From the NCBI GenBank assembly GCA_022559845.1, contig CM040121.1, forward strand, positions 512,658,566-512,722,565: a DNA stretch of 64,000 bases, given 5' to 3'. The DNA comes from Amorphophallus konjac. Taxonomy: Eukaryota; Streptophyta; Magnoliopsida; Alismatales; Araceae. Each line of letters starts with the position of its first letter. Position 1 is the first letter of the stretch. A model generated the notes under the pieces. The model had not been told where the DNA came from, did not search any database, and worked only from the letters and a program-made list of their open reading frames with translations. The position numbers were made by a program, and so were the translations under genes. Of the stretch, positions 1 to 11,043 are shown piece by piece.

Positions 1-250
1 TGGGTGGGGTGGAGGGTAATCTTATGGTCCCCGTGGTTGAATGTGCATGTGTTCGACCGACCCTGAAGGGTGGCATCCCGATCAAAAAGCCAAGGCCTAC
101 CGAGGATAATGCTACCCACCTCCATAGGCAGCACATCACACCATATCTCATCATGGTAAGCCTGGAACTGCAGTGGCACCAGACAGCGCAATCTGACCGG
201 GATGGAAGTAGAATCCACCCATGATACTCGGTAAGGCATAGAAATAATGT
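1..250 (-). pseudogene. Ty3/gypsy protease fragment
   Basis: The minus strand encodes a retropepsin-like stretch with the plant gypsy signature EIWCDVLPMEVGSIILGRPW followed by LFDRDATLQGRSNTC. It belongs to the gag-pol region just before reverse transcriptase. It has no start or end here and runs off the window edge. It lies on the opposite strand to the integrase tail that follows, so it comes from a different insertion or a rearrangement. The family assignment is from motif memory. Confidence 0.6.
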
Positions 251-254
251 GCAC

Positions 255-472
255 GATCCTTTCCATGTCATTGACCACACTGATTTGGTGATACAAAAGG
301 ACCTGACCTACGAGCAAAAGCCGATGAAGATCCTCGACCGAGAAGTCCGAGTTCTGAGGAACAAGACGATCCTATGGTGAAAATCCAATGGAATCGATGC
401 TTAGAACAAGAAGCTACATGGGAAACTGAGGAGTCAATAAGAAGGAGATTTCGGAACTATTCTAGTCTGTAA
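255..472 (+). pseudogene. Chromovirus integrase C-terminus with chromodomain-like tail
   Basis: Plus-strand reading gives DPFHVIDHTDLVIQKD, then YEQKPMKILDREVRVLRNK, then an EATWETEE motif, ending in RRFRNYSSL and a TAA stop. This is the C-terminal end of a plant Ty3/gypsy chromovirus (Tekay-like) polyprotein. A one-base loss near 370 breaks the frame between RNKT and MVKIQW. It sits about 70 bp before an LTR start, as expected for the 3' end of such an element. The rest of the element is outside the window or has been replaced by the opposite-strand protease fragment. Confidence 0.75.
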
Positions 473-531
473 GTACTCCGCACCCTCCATGTCTCTGTAT
501 ATGCAGTTGAATTTGGGGATCAAATTCTTTT

Positions 532-544
532 AAGTAGGGGAGGG
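532..544 (+). other. Polypurine tract of the chromovirus
   Basis: The purine-rich run AAGTAGGGGAGGG lies immediately before the TGTAGCACCC start of the LTR. It is the usual site for plus-strand DNA priming in LTR retrotransposons. Confidence 0.75.
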
Positions 545-3493
545 TGTAGCACCCCGGATAAAAATGATAGAGAAAATTGAACTTTTCCTAAATAAATAAT
601 TCTACATGAAGGCCATATAAAAAGAAATATACCTTATGAGGGCCACTATATAAATATACATTTAAGAGGCCCAACATCACTTAAATACCCACACATGGAT
701 ATATAGGGGTTTTCATTTTTCCAAAGCAAAGGGAATGGGCGCCCCTTACCAGGGCGCCAATTATCAAATTAGTGCCCCCATGCAAGGGCGCTAATTCCCT
801 CCAGGGGGCCACCGACCAATTACACACATATATATATATATATCTCATATAGACCAACACATGTGAAGGGCCAGCCTTGTCCAAAACCATGAATGGGCAC
901 CCCTATCAAGGGCGCCATTTCCCATAATCCTGCAAGGGCGTTATTTAATGGGCGCCCCCTCACATGGGCGCCATTTTCTAAACATGTAAAAGCACCATCC
1001 TTCTAGAAATGTTTGAGACACGAACAACCTCGTTTCGCTGGCTATGGACCCGCAAAGCAATAAGCCGTTTGCTTTTCGCTGGCAACTGACGTTCCCTATA
1101 ATTATTCCCTCTATTGAGAGCAGGCAGAGGCTATTGCCGTCATCCTGCTGCCTGCAGAAGGGAATATTTCCCTTTTTTTCCTCAGAAGAAGTGAAGGGGC
1201 GTCTTCTTCCTGCATTCTATGTCCTGCTGCTGAAGCTTTGGCCTTCTTTAGTATTTGTTCTCCCGAAGAAAGGAACGTGCAGAGGAGACATGGCTTTCTT
1301 TATTCTCTCTTACCTGTACCTCGTGTATCACTCCAAAAAGGTAGGTGTTCTCAAGATCTAGCCCAACCCGTAACTAATATAGGGTAACATAACATGCATG
1401 AGTAGTGCTAGTATAATCCATCTGCCATGTTATACAGCCCGTTCCATATTATATAACATGTTACACGGGTTTTAAGTAGATCAACTATAGTCTGTTACAC
1501 CGGTTTTATACATAGTATGTTACACTGGTTTTACGGAAATCAAATATATCATGTTACACTAGTTTTACGGTCTGAAATATAGCACGTTTAGGTCTAATAT
1601 ATAGCATGTTTTGTAGCATGCTTTACGGAATCAGAGATTCGTGCCTTCAGGTAATGGGCGACTAGCTCCTGGGCGCCCATTCCTGAATGGGCGACCCAGT
1701 GATGGGCGCCCATTAATGGAAGACCTTCCAGACAGTCGCTAAATCATTTCCAGTAATTAATAACACCATGTTTAGAAAATTAATATCTATGAAACTAAAC
1801 CCTATTCTTGCATGAGCATGATTTTGAGATCCTGATAATTTTCTCTATCTATCCATGTCCTTATTTCTTGATTCATGAATAGATGAATGGACGCCCCTGA
1901 CCAGGGCGCCATTTACTTGAATAATGACTCTCTGCAGAGTCGTCAATTAAATGATGACACTGCAGAGGGGCGCCATTTCTTTAGGGCAAAAGAAAAGAGA
2001 AAAAAATATATAGATAAAAACTTGAATGGGCGCCCTTTGATCAGGCGCCCATTCTCTGAATAATGACACCCACCAGGGCGCCATTTCCTGAATAATGGCA
2101 GCCCTCTGGGCGCCATTTACTGAAATAAAGGCAGCCCCATGGGCGCCAATTTGTTAAATGATGGCAGCCCTCTGGGCGCCATTTTCCCTAAGGTGCTGAT
2201 TTCCTGATTTTCAGAGCCTGTGTTGTCCCAGAATGGGCGCCCCTCTGTGAGGGCGCTAATTCCAGATATAATGGCTGCCCGAAGGGAGTCAATTCAGTAA
2301 CCTGTGGCAGTCTTTAAGGCGCCAATTCCACCCAGATTCCCGACTTGTCCCGTGTTTCGTGCCATGGTAATCGTAGTTCATCTTTACATGAAAATATGTC
2401 ATTGAACTCCATTCCATGATGATCTACCTTATATATATCCTACAATGGTTAAACCCTTAGAATTCTATATTGGCTATAAATGAGAGTGGATGTCGAACAA
2501 ATACATGACTCAATGCTGTGCGTATAGGGCCTGGTCTGGTCCTGGGAGGAGCACCAGAAGGTACTTGTGCCGATGGGAGTTTATTGACTACGGTGTTTAA
2601 GCGTTGCACCGAAGTACTTGTTTGCTAGACTTTAGACATCCTACTCACTCTCTCATGACACTACTTGCTTGCTTGACTTGACTTGCGTGGCCCGAAAAAG
2701 GGCAATTACTTGACTTGCGTGGCCCTAAAAAGGGCAAAGTACTTGCTTGATTGAAATAACCAATTTCAGTTATACGTACTTGATATTACATGTGCTTGAT
2801 ATTACTTGCTTGAGCATGATCCTTACTTGCTTGAACTCGCCCCTCGCTTTCTTGGAAAATTGTGTAAACACTTGATAGTACTTGAAATCCTGCAATATTC
2901 TTCTATAAGTTCTTGATATCTTGCTTGTCAACACTTGATAGTACTTGAAACCATGCGATATTCTTCTATACAGTTCATGATTTTCTCGCTTGTCTAGCAT
3001 GCATAAGATATACTTGCGTTACACGTAACATGTAATTTATTTAAAGATCGCTCGAACTTGAGATGTAATTCCTACTGAGCGATTCGCTCACCTAGTTACA
3101 TTCTAACATTTTTCAGGTAACTTGGATAGCGACCACCACCCGGATGGGAACGAGACCGAGTGATGAGTGCTAGAATGACCGATTGTTGAACCGTCAGCTA
3201 GTCGTGTCTTTTGTATCTTGAGTCCTTGCCCTGTATTTCCAGTTATGATTGGTCTAGTTGGTTATAACTTGTTAAGGCTTGTAACCTTATGGTTTAAATT
3301 GGGTCATTATCTTTTGAATAATTGGAAAATTCTCATCTTGGACTATCGGTATCATTTTAGAAATTAAATCTTCGTTATTATTTCTCTAATATTTTGCACA
3401 CTCTGTCTTTTGTCAAAAATCTTATTGCTCTGATTGCTTGGATCTATATAAGCTGGCCGCGACCCCGGTATCTTCCGCGCTCGGGGCGTGACA
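545..3493 (+). mobile_element. 3' LTR of a Ty3/gypsy chromovirus (LTR-A1)
   Basis: The LTR starts TGTAGCACCCCGG directly after the polypurine tract and ends GGGGCGTGACA, giving TG...CA termini over about 2.95 kb. It is followed by ATCTT, the candidate 5 bp target duplication, which cannot be tested because the 5' LTR is off-window. Inside are many GGGCGCCATT motifs, a block of TGTTACAC-GGTTTTA repeats (about 1430-1600), a CTTG-rich block (about 2640-2960) with a near 63 bp duplication around CTTGATAGTACTTGAAA, and a conserved segment near 3060-3160 ending in a CAGGTAACTTGGATAGCG stretch. Two partial copies lie at 21334 and 26372. Confidence 0.85.
1655..2335. repeat. Degenerate GGGCGCCATT motif array in LTR-A1
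   Basis: Units of roughly 30-45 bp alternate between forms such as TGGGCGCCATTTCCTGAATA and AATGGCAGCCCTC. The core GGCGCC is palindromic, so each unit carries a short inverted repeat. A second, looser cluster lies at about 735-975. The same array is kept in both other copies of this LTR. Confidence 0.8.
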
Positions 3494-3498
3494 ATCTT

Positions 3499-4822
3499 CG
3501 ATGAGTGGCTGCGCCCTCCCCTCTCCCTCTCCTTGGTGGGTGCGACTCCCACCTCCCTCCCCATCTTCCTCTTCTTGGGTGCGACGCCCAAGACCCCTCC
3601 CTCTGATCTCCTGCAGCTACCACGGCATCCCAGCATCTTCCCCGACATCCCTCCAAGCCTGGAGTTCAGAGATCGTGGCTGTGCTGCAAGCGTAGAGGAG
3701 AAAGTCCCCTTGCTGTCCTGTGCGCCCGTGGTTGTTTATCTGCAGGACAGAGACGCAAAGAACGGGTTGGTACGCCCCTTTCCCATCCTCAGATCGCGTT
3801 CACCCCTTCAGAGTTTTTCTTCCTCCATGTGTCCCCCTTACCCAGTTAAAATTTCACGCCAAAACTCCACCGGTGGCCGAAGTTGCCTTCATAGCCCCTT
3901 TTCTCGCGTAGACTGCACCTGTGCAGGTCTGCCGGGATATAACCCGACCCCAGTCCATATCTCGACCCCCAAACCTTCTCCAAAAGCCCTGAGATTTTGA
4001 ACACCTTTTCCCCACACCAAAACCTATCTCTCCTAATTTTTTCACGATTTTTAGAGGCCCTTTACGCCGCGCCCCATCACCCCTTTCTCTTAGGATTCGC
4101 AGTCTGCCTCCAGAGAAAACCCCGCCCCAAAAGTTGCCTGGAAGCCCCGGTTCCACCCATATCTTCCAATCGCTGTTCTGCGGCCAGCGAACAGGCCAGA
4201 ACGCTCTGGGTCTGCTCCCAAAATTCGCCTCGGCTGCCACGGTCACCTGCAGCGACTCCCCTTCCTCTGGAGACATCGGAACACTCCCACCAGCGCCGTG
4301 CCAAGTTTCGTGCCCAGCGGACGACCAGATGGCCGCGCCCCTCTTCTTGCTGCTCACTTGTGCTTGCGTAGACCGAACTGCAGTCTGCCCACCGTTCGTG
4401 ATCACGTCGGAGGTCCACGTCAGCGCCGTTGGCTTCCAGCTTCTTCCAGGAGGTTCGTCATCCACTACAGCGTGCTGCCAGGGACGTTGGCACCTTCCTC
4501 GACCTCCGTGACGCGTCATCCTTGCTGCTGGTCCCAGTCCGTACCGGGTCGCAGCATGTTGTTAGCACGTGGCCAACAAATGAATAATGGCACCGAAAGT
4601 GAAGTGAACGTTGGGAGACACTCACCGGGTTTCACGGATCTGTGGGATGGTTGCACAGTGACGGTGGGACAGAGGGGAGGTGGGGGTGAAGCACCGTATA
4701 ATAGTGATGGCTTGCCCATCGGAAATGAGATGAATACAGATCGAGAGATATGAGAAGGAAACTCACCTCGCTGGAGTCCCTAATCCGTTCCCACAAGGAC
4801 TCCCCTCGGAGTCGACCCTACA
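3499..4822. other. Unassigned GC-rich sequence
   Basis: This is C-rich DNA with overlapping open frames on both strands and no domain I recognise. The frames most likely reflect base composition. It lies between the end of LTR-A1 and a primer-binding-site-like motif, so part of it may be the 5' LTR of the copia element that follows, but I cannot fix a TG start. Confidence 0.4.
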
Positions 4823-4823
4823 C

Positions 4824-4835
4824 TTGTATCAGAGC
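4824..4835 (+). other. Primer-binding-site-like motif
   Basis: TTGTATCAGAGC differs at one position from TGGTATCAGAGC, the usual plant copia site pairing with initiator tRNA-Met. Upstream sequence ends CCCTACA, a plausible LTR terminus. This suggests that the decayed copia element downstream began here. It is not found in the other palindrome arm. Confidence 0.45.
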
Positions 4836-4838
4836 AAG

Positions 4839-5292
4839 TTTTCACCCCTTCTCGCCGCCGCGATCTCCTTCGCCGCTGCGTCTGTAGCAGCCGCCATCCA
4901 GGGTCGCCGTAGCTCGACCTCGCCCTTCGCGGCCGCCGGCTCACCGCCACCTGGTTCCGCCGCCGCTTCACTGCGCCCACTCCTGCCCGGTACCACCGAA
5001 GAGCGAGGTTCCGCGGCCGCCATCTAGTGCCACGCTAGCCACTGGTTCTGGTTGCCTGCTCCGGTGGGACAAATAAAAAGGGGGAACAGAAAGAGACCCA
5101 CCGCCGCGCAGATCGCCCCCCCCCTCCGCCGACGTTGCGTGCCGCTGCCGTTTCTCCGCCGCGGCCCCACCGCTGCGCCCTCGCCGCCGCCGCTGCGGCT
5201 GCCACCGAGCCGCTGCCAATGCCACCGAGCCGCTGCCAACTGCTGCTTCCAACAGCCACCACCGCAGCTGCCTTCCTCCCGGTCTGTTGCTG
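4839..5292 (+). other. GC-rich leader between the primer site and the palindrome arm
   Basis: GCC/CCG-rich sequence with long open frames on both strands. It is probably the untranslated leader of the plus-strand copia relic. No protein domain is recognisable. Confidence 0.35.
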
Positions 5293-6021
5293 CCACTGAC
5301 GCCAATGCCGCTGCGGCCACGGTTGGCCCCCGTGCGTCTTCTCGCCGCAGCCATCGTACTCGGCTACTCTCGCCCATCTGCCGCTGCATCGCCCAACCCC
5401 TCCCACGTGCCTCATCGCCGCCGCTGAGAGCCGCTGCTGCACCCTCGCCGCCGGCCCTTGGCCATCCCCGCCGCACTGTTGATCGTTGGCGCCGTGTAGG
5501 TGCTGTTGCTGCTGCAGGCGTCCTCTTCCGCGCAGCACCACCGGCAAACGTCGCCGCGGCCTCCCTACTCTCCCGTGGGAAGGAAAGAGGTAAGTTGCCC
5601 TTTTTCCTTTGGATAATAAAAGGGTATGGGTAGAGAATTGTAACCCACGTGGAAAACATATATATATAAAAAGGGGAGTGGCCTCCCATCTGTCAACAAG
5701 GACAGAGCCCTTCACTCACGCGAAGGGAACAAAGCCTGTCATGCCATGAGGGTGGTATAAAAGTGATGACACCTGTCATATATTAATCATCTCTTGACCA
5801 ATTCATACAAAATATGCAACAAGCTTTTGTGTACAACACTTAAAACCCAATATAATTCTTTCTGTAATCGTTCAGGTGAACCACCCTGCTGTCATGTGAG
5901 CTATTTAAAAAAAAAATATTCTGCCTTCTGCCATCTGACAGAGGTAACACGTGAACTTCACGGTGAACACTCAGTTTTTATTATTATTTAATCACTTCAA
6001 AGGATCGCTCTGTGACCAAAG

Positions 6022-7110
6022 GGGAGAGGGCGGCCTCCTATATGTCGAAAAGGACAGACGGTCGATTCACACACACACACACACACACACTCATGTGAAG
6101 GGTTTTATACATTATGGGTTAATTAAAAAAAAATCCTGCCATCTGTCATCCGGTTGACAGAATAAAAGGGATAGTGCCATTTCTTAGAGTACTGTGGGCT
6201 CACATGAATCACAGTAGTTAAATACATCATTATCTTATGTCAGGCATAATAAATGGGTAAGGATCCCTTCCTCTAAAACTTCATCAAAACTTTTTTTTAC
6301 TGTTGTTGTGTTGAGAATTATATTTACACGTATTCTCTTGTTGCACAAAGTGTCAACTTTTTAAAGTGTTTTATCATTGTGATAATAACATCTTATTAAA
6401 TAAATTTACACATGATATCTGAAATTAATCTATTGATCTATGCCTGCACTAATAATATCTCAATACTGATTAAAATATTTCATGTGTTCATACTCATTTA
6501 GTATTAATCTTTTTTAAACAGTATGTATTTTCATATCCTGTTTACTAATAGATGATTATTCTTCAAACGGGAGAGGGCGGCCTCCTGATTGTCGAAAAGG
6601 ACAGACGGTCGATTCACACACACACACACACTCATGTGAAGGGTTTTATACAGTATGGGTTAATTAAAAAAAAATCCTGCCATCTGTCATCTGGTAGACA
6701 GAATAAAAGGGATAGTGCCATTTCTTAGAGTACTGTGGGCTCACATGAATCACAGTAGTTAATTACATCATTATCTTATGTCAGGCATAATAAATGGGTA
6801 AGGATCCCTTCCTCTAAAACTCCATCAATTTTTTTTTTACTGCTGTTGTGTTGTGAATTATATTTACACGTATTCTCTTGTTGCACAAAGTGTCAACTTT
6901 TTAAAGTGTTTTATCATTGTGATTATAACAACATCTTATTAAATAAAAATACACATGATATCTGAAATTAATCTATTGATCTATGTCTGCACTAATAATA
7001 TCTCAATACTGATTAAAATATTTCGTGTGTTCATACCCATTTAGTATTAATCTTGTTTAAACAATATGTATTTTCATATCCTGTTTACTAATAGATGATT
7101 GTTCTTGATT
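6022..7110 (+). repeat. 547 bp tandem duplication in the plus arm
   Basis: GGGAGAGGGCGGCCTCCT begins at 6022 and again at 6569. The following ~545 bp repeat closely, including the (CA)n run, the GTCAGGCATAATAAATGGG stretch and the AATAGATGATT end. The opposite arm has one copy only, so the duplication arose after, or outside, the event that made the palindrome. Confidence 0.85.
6068..6092. repeat. (CA)n microsatellite
   Basis: Uninterrupted CA dinucleotides. A shorter version lies in the second unit near 6616, and the TG complement lies near 15503. Confidence 0.9.
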
Positions 7111-7383
7111 ATTATTTAGTTATAACTTAATCATTAGTTATTTTTACTTACACAAATCAATAAAAAACAATCATGATCGTACGCATTTATATATGATATT
7201 CTTACATATTTAGTTATTTACTTGTTAATTATTTTGAGCACAAATTAATCCAGACAAAACAAAATATAAATCCCTCACAAAGAAATGACAGAGTTAATCA
7301 ACAAAAATCTTATATTAATTTTTGTTATCATGTTTAAGCTTATTAAATTAAACTGCCATATTTTCAGATTTATTATAATCGTG

Positions 7384-8350
7384 ATGGCCAGTAAACTCAT
7401 TGCTTCAGAGTTGGCTAAGTTGGACAAACTTAATAGAACCAACTTTGACATGTGGCACCGAAAAATCCGATATGCCCTTATCCATGATAACATAGAACAT
7501 GTCATTGACACCAATACTCCAGAAATTAATGAAACATCCACGGAAGTGGAAAAGAAAAAACGGGAGCAATGGTTAATAGATGACAAAAAGGCTAAGAGCC
7601 TAATGCTCATGTTCATGGAGGACAATTTAATAAAGTTTTTCGAAACTTATAAAACCTTCAATGAAATGTGAAAAGCTATCAAAGAGAAGTATGACACCAA
7701 AACTGAGGCTAATACTCAACTCTTATTGCATCGTTACAACACATGTAAGATGTAGGAAGGTGATAGCGTAGTTGAGCATATAAATAAAATGATTGTCATG
7801 GCTAAGGAGCTATCGACTGCTGGAACCGAAATTCCAGACAGGATGCAAGTGGCGACTATATTGAATAGTTTGCCAGCATCATTAGACATGGCTGCCACGA
7901 CCTTAAGAATGAGTGGTTCCATTACAAGTGTCACAGACTTGCTAGCTCGGTTAGCAATTGAGCAAGACATAATGGCCAGGAGAAAAGAACTAGAAGCGAA
8001 CCTGCAGGAGGCCAATGCTGTACACCGGAAGCCCACCGGCCAAAATCGTCCACTCGGAACACAAAGGCCCAAGTTTAAGGGCAACAAGTTCCAAGGTAAA
8101 GGAAAGAAAGTTCCTCGTGGTGCTTGCTACACATGTGGGAAGTTTGGCCACTTTATGACAAAATTGTCCCCAAAAGCAAGGTGATGAGGGTGGAAACAAA
8201 CACCCGGAAAATAGAAGAGCTGGAAAGAGAGAATTCATCGGCGTCACGGAGTGCAATGCCGCGATGACTGACTCAAATGAATGGTGGGTCGATTCTGGAG
8301 CCACTCGTCATATTACAAAGACGAAGAAGGGGCTGGTGATGCTGAACAAG
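7384..8350 (+). pseudogene. copia gag-protease relic (plus arm)
   Basis: The frame starts MASKLIASELAKLDKLNRTN, typical of copia gag (UBN2-type), which packages RNA in virus-like particles. In-frame stops occur after the TFNEM and NTCKM stretches (TGA and TAG). The zinc knuckle CYTCGKFGHFMTKL has lost its final Cys. A protease-like WWVDSGATRHI follows in another frame at about 8280-8320. ATG 7384 was preferred to 7285 because copia gags normally start just before this motif. Integrase, reverse transcriptase and RNase H are missing. Confidence 0.8.
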
Positions 8351-8451
8351 CTCAAGGCAGGAGAACAGATGATATATATAGGGTAACAACACCTATCTGG
8401 ATGTAGAAGATGTTGGTACATATAGGCTGAATCTTGGGGATAACATCATGG

Positions 8452-8499
8452 TCCTTAAGGATGTGTTCTATGCACCAGGAATCCGGCGGAATTTAATCT
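8452..8499. other. Unpaired centre (loop) of the palindrome
   Basis: The plus arm passes GGGGATAAC at about 8443-8451 and its complement GTTATCCCC starts near 8499. Only about 48 bp of unique sequence separates the arms. A transcript crossing the centre could fold into a long hairpin once the copia insertion is spliced or absent. Confidence 0.7.
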
Positions 8500-8502
8500 C
8501 TG

Positions 8503-8842
8503 TTATCCCCAAGATCCAGCCTATATGTATTAACACCTTCTACATCCAGATAGGTGTTGTTACCCACCCATATATATCCGCTGTTCTCCTGCCTTGAGCT
8601 TGTTCAGTATCACCAGCCCCTTCTTTGTCTTTGCAATATGACGAGTGGCTCCAGAATCGACCCACCATTCATTTGAGTCAGTCATCGCAGCATTGCACTC
8701 CGTGACGTCGATGAATTCTCTCTTTCCAGCTCTTCTATTTTTCGGGTGTTTGTTTCCACCCTCATTACCTTGCTTTTGGGAACAATTTGCCATAAAGTGG
8801 CCAAACTTCCCACAAGTATCACGAGGAACTTTCTTTCCTTTA
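8503..8842 (-). mobile_element. Decayed copia element, minus arm, inner part
   Basis: The minus strand encodes the end of gag and the start of protease: a knuckle remnant, then CSQKQGNEGGNKHPKNRRAG, then WWVDSGATRHIAKTKKGL. It joins in frame to the sequence on the far side of the copia insertion (14033 onward), showing that one element was split. Confidence 0.8.
8838..8842. repeat. Left target-site duplication of the copia insertion
   Basis: CTTTA here is repeated exactly at 14033-14037, just outside the 3' LTR. Confidence 0.9.
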
Positions 8843-8984
8843 TGTTAAAATAATTAAGTTTGGGGTATTTTTGTTATTTTGTTCTTAGTGTGTGTCTGGC
8901 CCTTAATTGTGTGTTCCCAGGCACATATATATTGTAATCTCTTTGAATTAAATAAAATAGACACTTTTTGCCCTAATTTTTACA
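8843..8984 (+). repeat. 5' LTR of the copia element
   Basis: 142 bp, TG...CA. It differs from the 3' LTR at three sites: GGGGTA versus GGGATA, GTCTGG versus GTTTGG, and CTCTTTG versus CTCCTTG. Confidence 0.95.
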
Positions 8985-8996
8985 TGGTATCAGAGC
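8985..8996 (+). other. Primer binding site (initiator tRNA-Met)
   Basis: TGGTATCAGAGC directly follows the LTR and is the canonical plant copia site for minus-strand priming. Confidence 0.95.
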
Positions 8997-9720
8997 CGGT
9001 GGAGAACCTCCACCGCGGCGTCCTTCCTCCGTAGGGAACCACCGCGGAACCACCGCGCCCCCTCTCCCTTCGCGTTCGCGGTGTCCTCCCTCCGTAGGGA
9101 ACCACCGCGGAACCACCGCGCCCCTCTCCCTTCGCATTCCCGATGTAGGAAAGCCGGTGGAGAACCTCCACCGCGGGTCGCGCCGCGCCCTTCACGCGAG
9201 CGCCAGCGATGTCGGCCGCGGCTCTCTCCTCCGGCGAACTGTAAGCAGACGTCCGCAGCTCTCTTGCCCTCACACCGTCCACCTCCTGATGTAGGGAACC
9301 GCCGCGGCCCCTCTCCCTTCGTGCGGCTCTCTCCTCCGGTGATCTGTAAGCAGAGGCAGAGCGAACGTGGTGCGGGCTCCGCAGGCTCTGCGGCGGTGCG
9401 ACCATCCGGCCTCGTGTGCACGGCGTGTCGGATGTGAGGGCTGCGACCTGTCACCTTGCGACCCTCACAGGCGGGTGACACGGTCCCGATCTTGCCCTGC
9501 GGTGAAAGGGGTTTGAAGTCTCTAGAAAATCTTTGGTGGTAAGAAAGCGTACCCCTATCTTCTAACAGAGTTTTCTCCGCACCGGCTCGTTCATTTAGGA
9601 TGGTCAGCGCATGAGGGCTTCTAATCTTCTCCCTATGTACTGACCCTTATGTTGCTGTAAGAAGATTGTTTGAGTCCCTTTTTTTGCGCAGCAGAGGCTT
9701 TGGTTGTTTGATTTGTTGTC
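8997..9720 (+). other. GC-rich leader of the copia element
   Basis: Untranslated leader with a direct repeat of about 62 bp: CTCCGTAGGGAACCACCGCG occurs near 9026 and again near 9088. The open frames on both strands here have no domains and reflect GC content. Confidence 0.6.
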
Positions 9721-11043
9721 ATGGCAGAATCGTCGGGGTCCACTTCTATCCCGACTTCTGACGGAAAATTTTATCATATGATGGCTACTGCTACAAAATT
9801 AAATGGCACTAATTATTCTCAATGGGCACGGTCTTTTCGCCTCCTGCTGCTTTCTTTGAGAAAACTTCGACATATTGAGCAAGATCCTCCAGAGAAAACT
9901 GATAAGAAGGCATATGAAGCTTGGGAAGTTGATGATGGGATGGTAATTTCAGTTCTGAATAATAGTTGTGAACAGAGTATTTTCAATAGTATTGTCTTTT
10001 TAGACACCGCAAAAAAAATGTGGGATACTCTGAAAAAGATTTATTCTGCAGAGCAAAATATTTCTCATATTTATAATATTTATTCAAGATTGTTCACTCT
10101 AAAGCAAGAAGGAAGACCTATTTCTCAGTATTTTGCTTAAATTCAGGGTCTCTGGAGTGAATTAAAACTGTATCAGCTTAGTGTTGTAGATGCCGCTCAG
10201 CTAGAGAAACAAAAGGAATAGTTTATTGTTGCTAAGTTTTTGTCTGGAATGGATGATAATCTCGGACATGTTAGAGACAATTTGCTTGCAGACACTCAGG
10301 TTCCTACATTGGCCGGTGCTTACTCTCGTGTTCTTAGAGCAAGTACCAAATTGAATCTGACTGAGACAACATATAGTGAGATTGGAGAGTCTGGTAGTGC
10401 TTCAGCTCTTGGCGCAGGGGGGCGTGGCCGTGGACGTGGCCGTGGTCGTGGCTCTCCATGTATTCATTGCAACAAAACTGGACATCAGCCTGATTTTTAC
10501 TGGAAGAAATATGGCAAAGGGGGATCACGTCTGCGACCTGTTGCTAATCTGGGTGCCTCTAGTGATTTCTCATCTCTCACCTCGGAGTCTATGCCACAGC
10601 CTGTGCAGCAGTCACCCATAGGACCACCATCTGAGAAAGGGGTTACATTGTCTCCCGAGGAGTACGAGGCATTCCAACGTCTCTTAAAAGGCTCTTCAAC
10701 ACATTCTTCGTCCTTTCATGCCACCACATCAGGTAGTGCCTCTGCAGTTCACCACAATTCCTCCTGGATTGTGGATTCTGGTGCTTCTTGTCACATGACA
10801 GGTAGTCGTTCCCTTTTCTCCTCTCTTCATTTATCTAATACTCACCCTTCTGTTACTGTAGCGGATGGGTCGTATAGTTCTGTTGCTGGAAAAGGGACTG
10901 TTCATACCTCATCTCTAACCCTGAAAGATGTCCTTTATGTTCTAAACTTTCCCATTGGCTTGTTGTCTATTAGTTCTTTGACCCGATCCTTAAACTGTTC
11001 AGTAACATTCTATCCTTCTTATTGTATATTTCAGGATCTCTAG
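9721..11043 (+). pseudogene. copia gag and protease
   Basis: Starts MAESSGSTSIPTSDGKF. The gag domain contains TKLNGTNYSQWARSF and a middle helical region. TAA after SQYFA (10138) and TAG after EKQKE (about 10219) break the frame. A basic RGRGRGRGR tract leads to a zinc knuckle CIHCNKTGHQPDFY whose last Cys is Tyr, which should weaken zinc and RNA binding. Protease follows as WIVDSGASCHMTG with catalytic D-S-G intact. The frame ends at TAG 11041, where related elements continue into the integrase spacer. Confidence 0.9.

Larger units (their letters stand above)
5293..8502 (+). mobile_element. Decayed copia element, plus arm of a large palindrome
   Basis: This arm matches the reverse complement of 14033-16290 plus 8503-8842 with few changes. 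It runs from a GC-rich leader through an AT-rich untranslated part (about 5640-7280), a gag, and the start of protease. It is cut off at the palindrome centre after a stretch reading APGIRRNLIS. It contains a 547 bp tandem duplication that the minus arm lacks. Confidence 0.75.

Noticed and set aside
3488..5715. Many overlapping open frames of 100-226 codons on both strands
   Set aside because: GC-rich leader or LTR sequence with no start context, domains or codon pattern, and they overlap one another in all frames.
8980..9481. Minus-strand Arg/Gly-rich frames
   Set aside because: They lie antisense in the GC-rich leader of the copia element and consist of repeated units.
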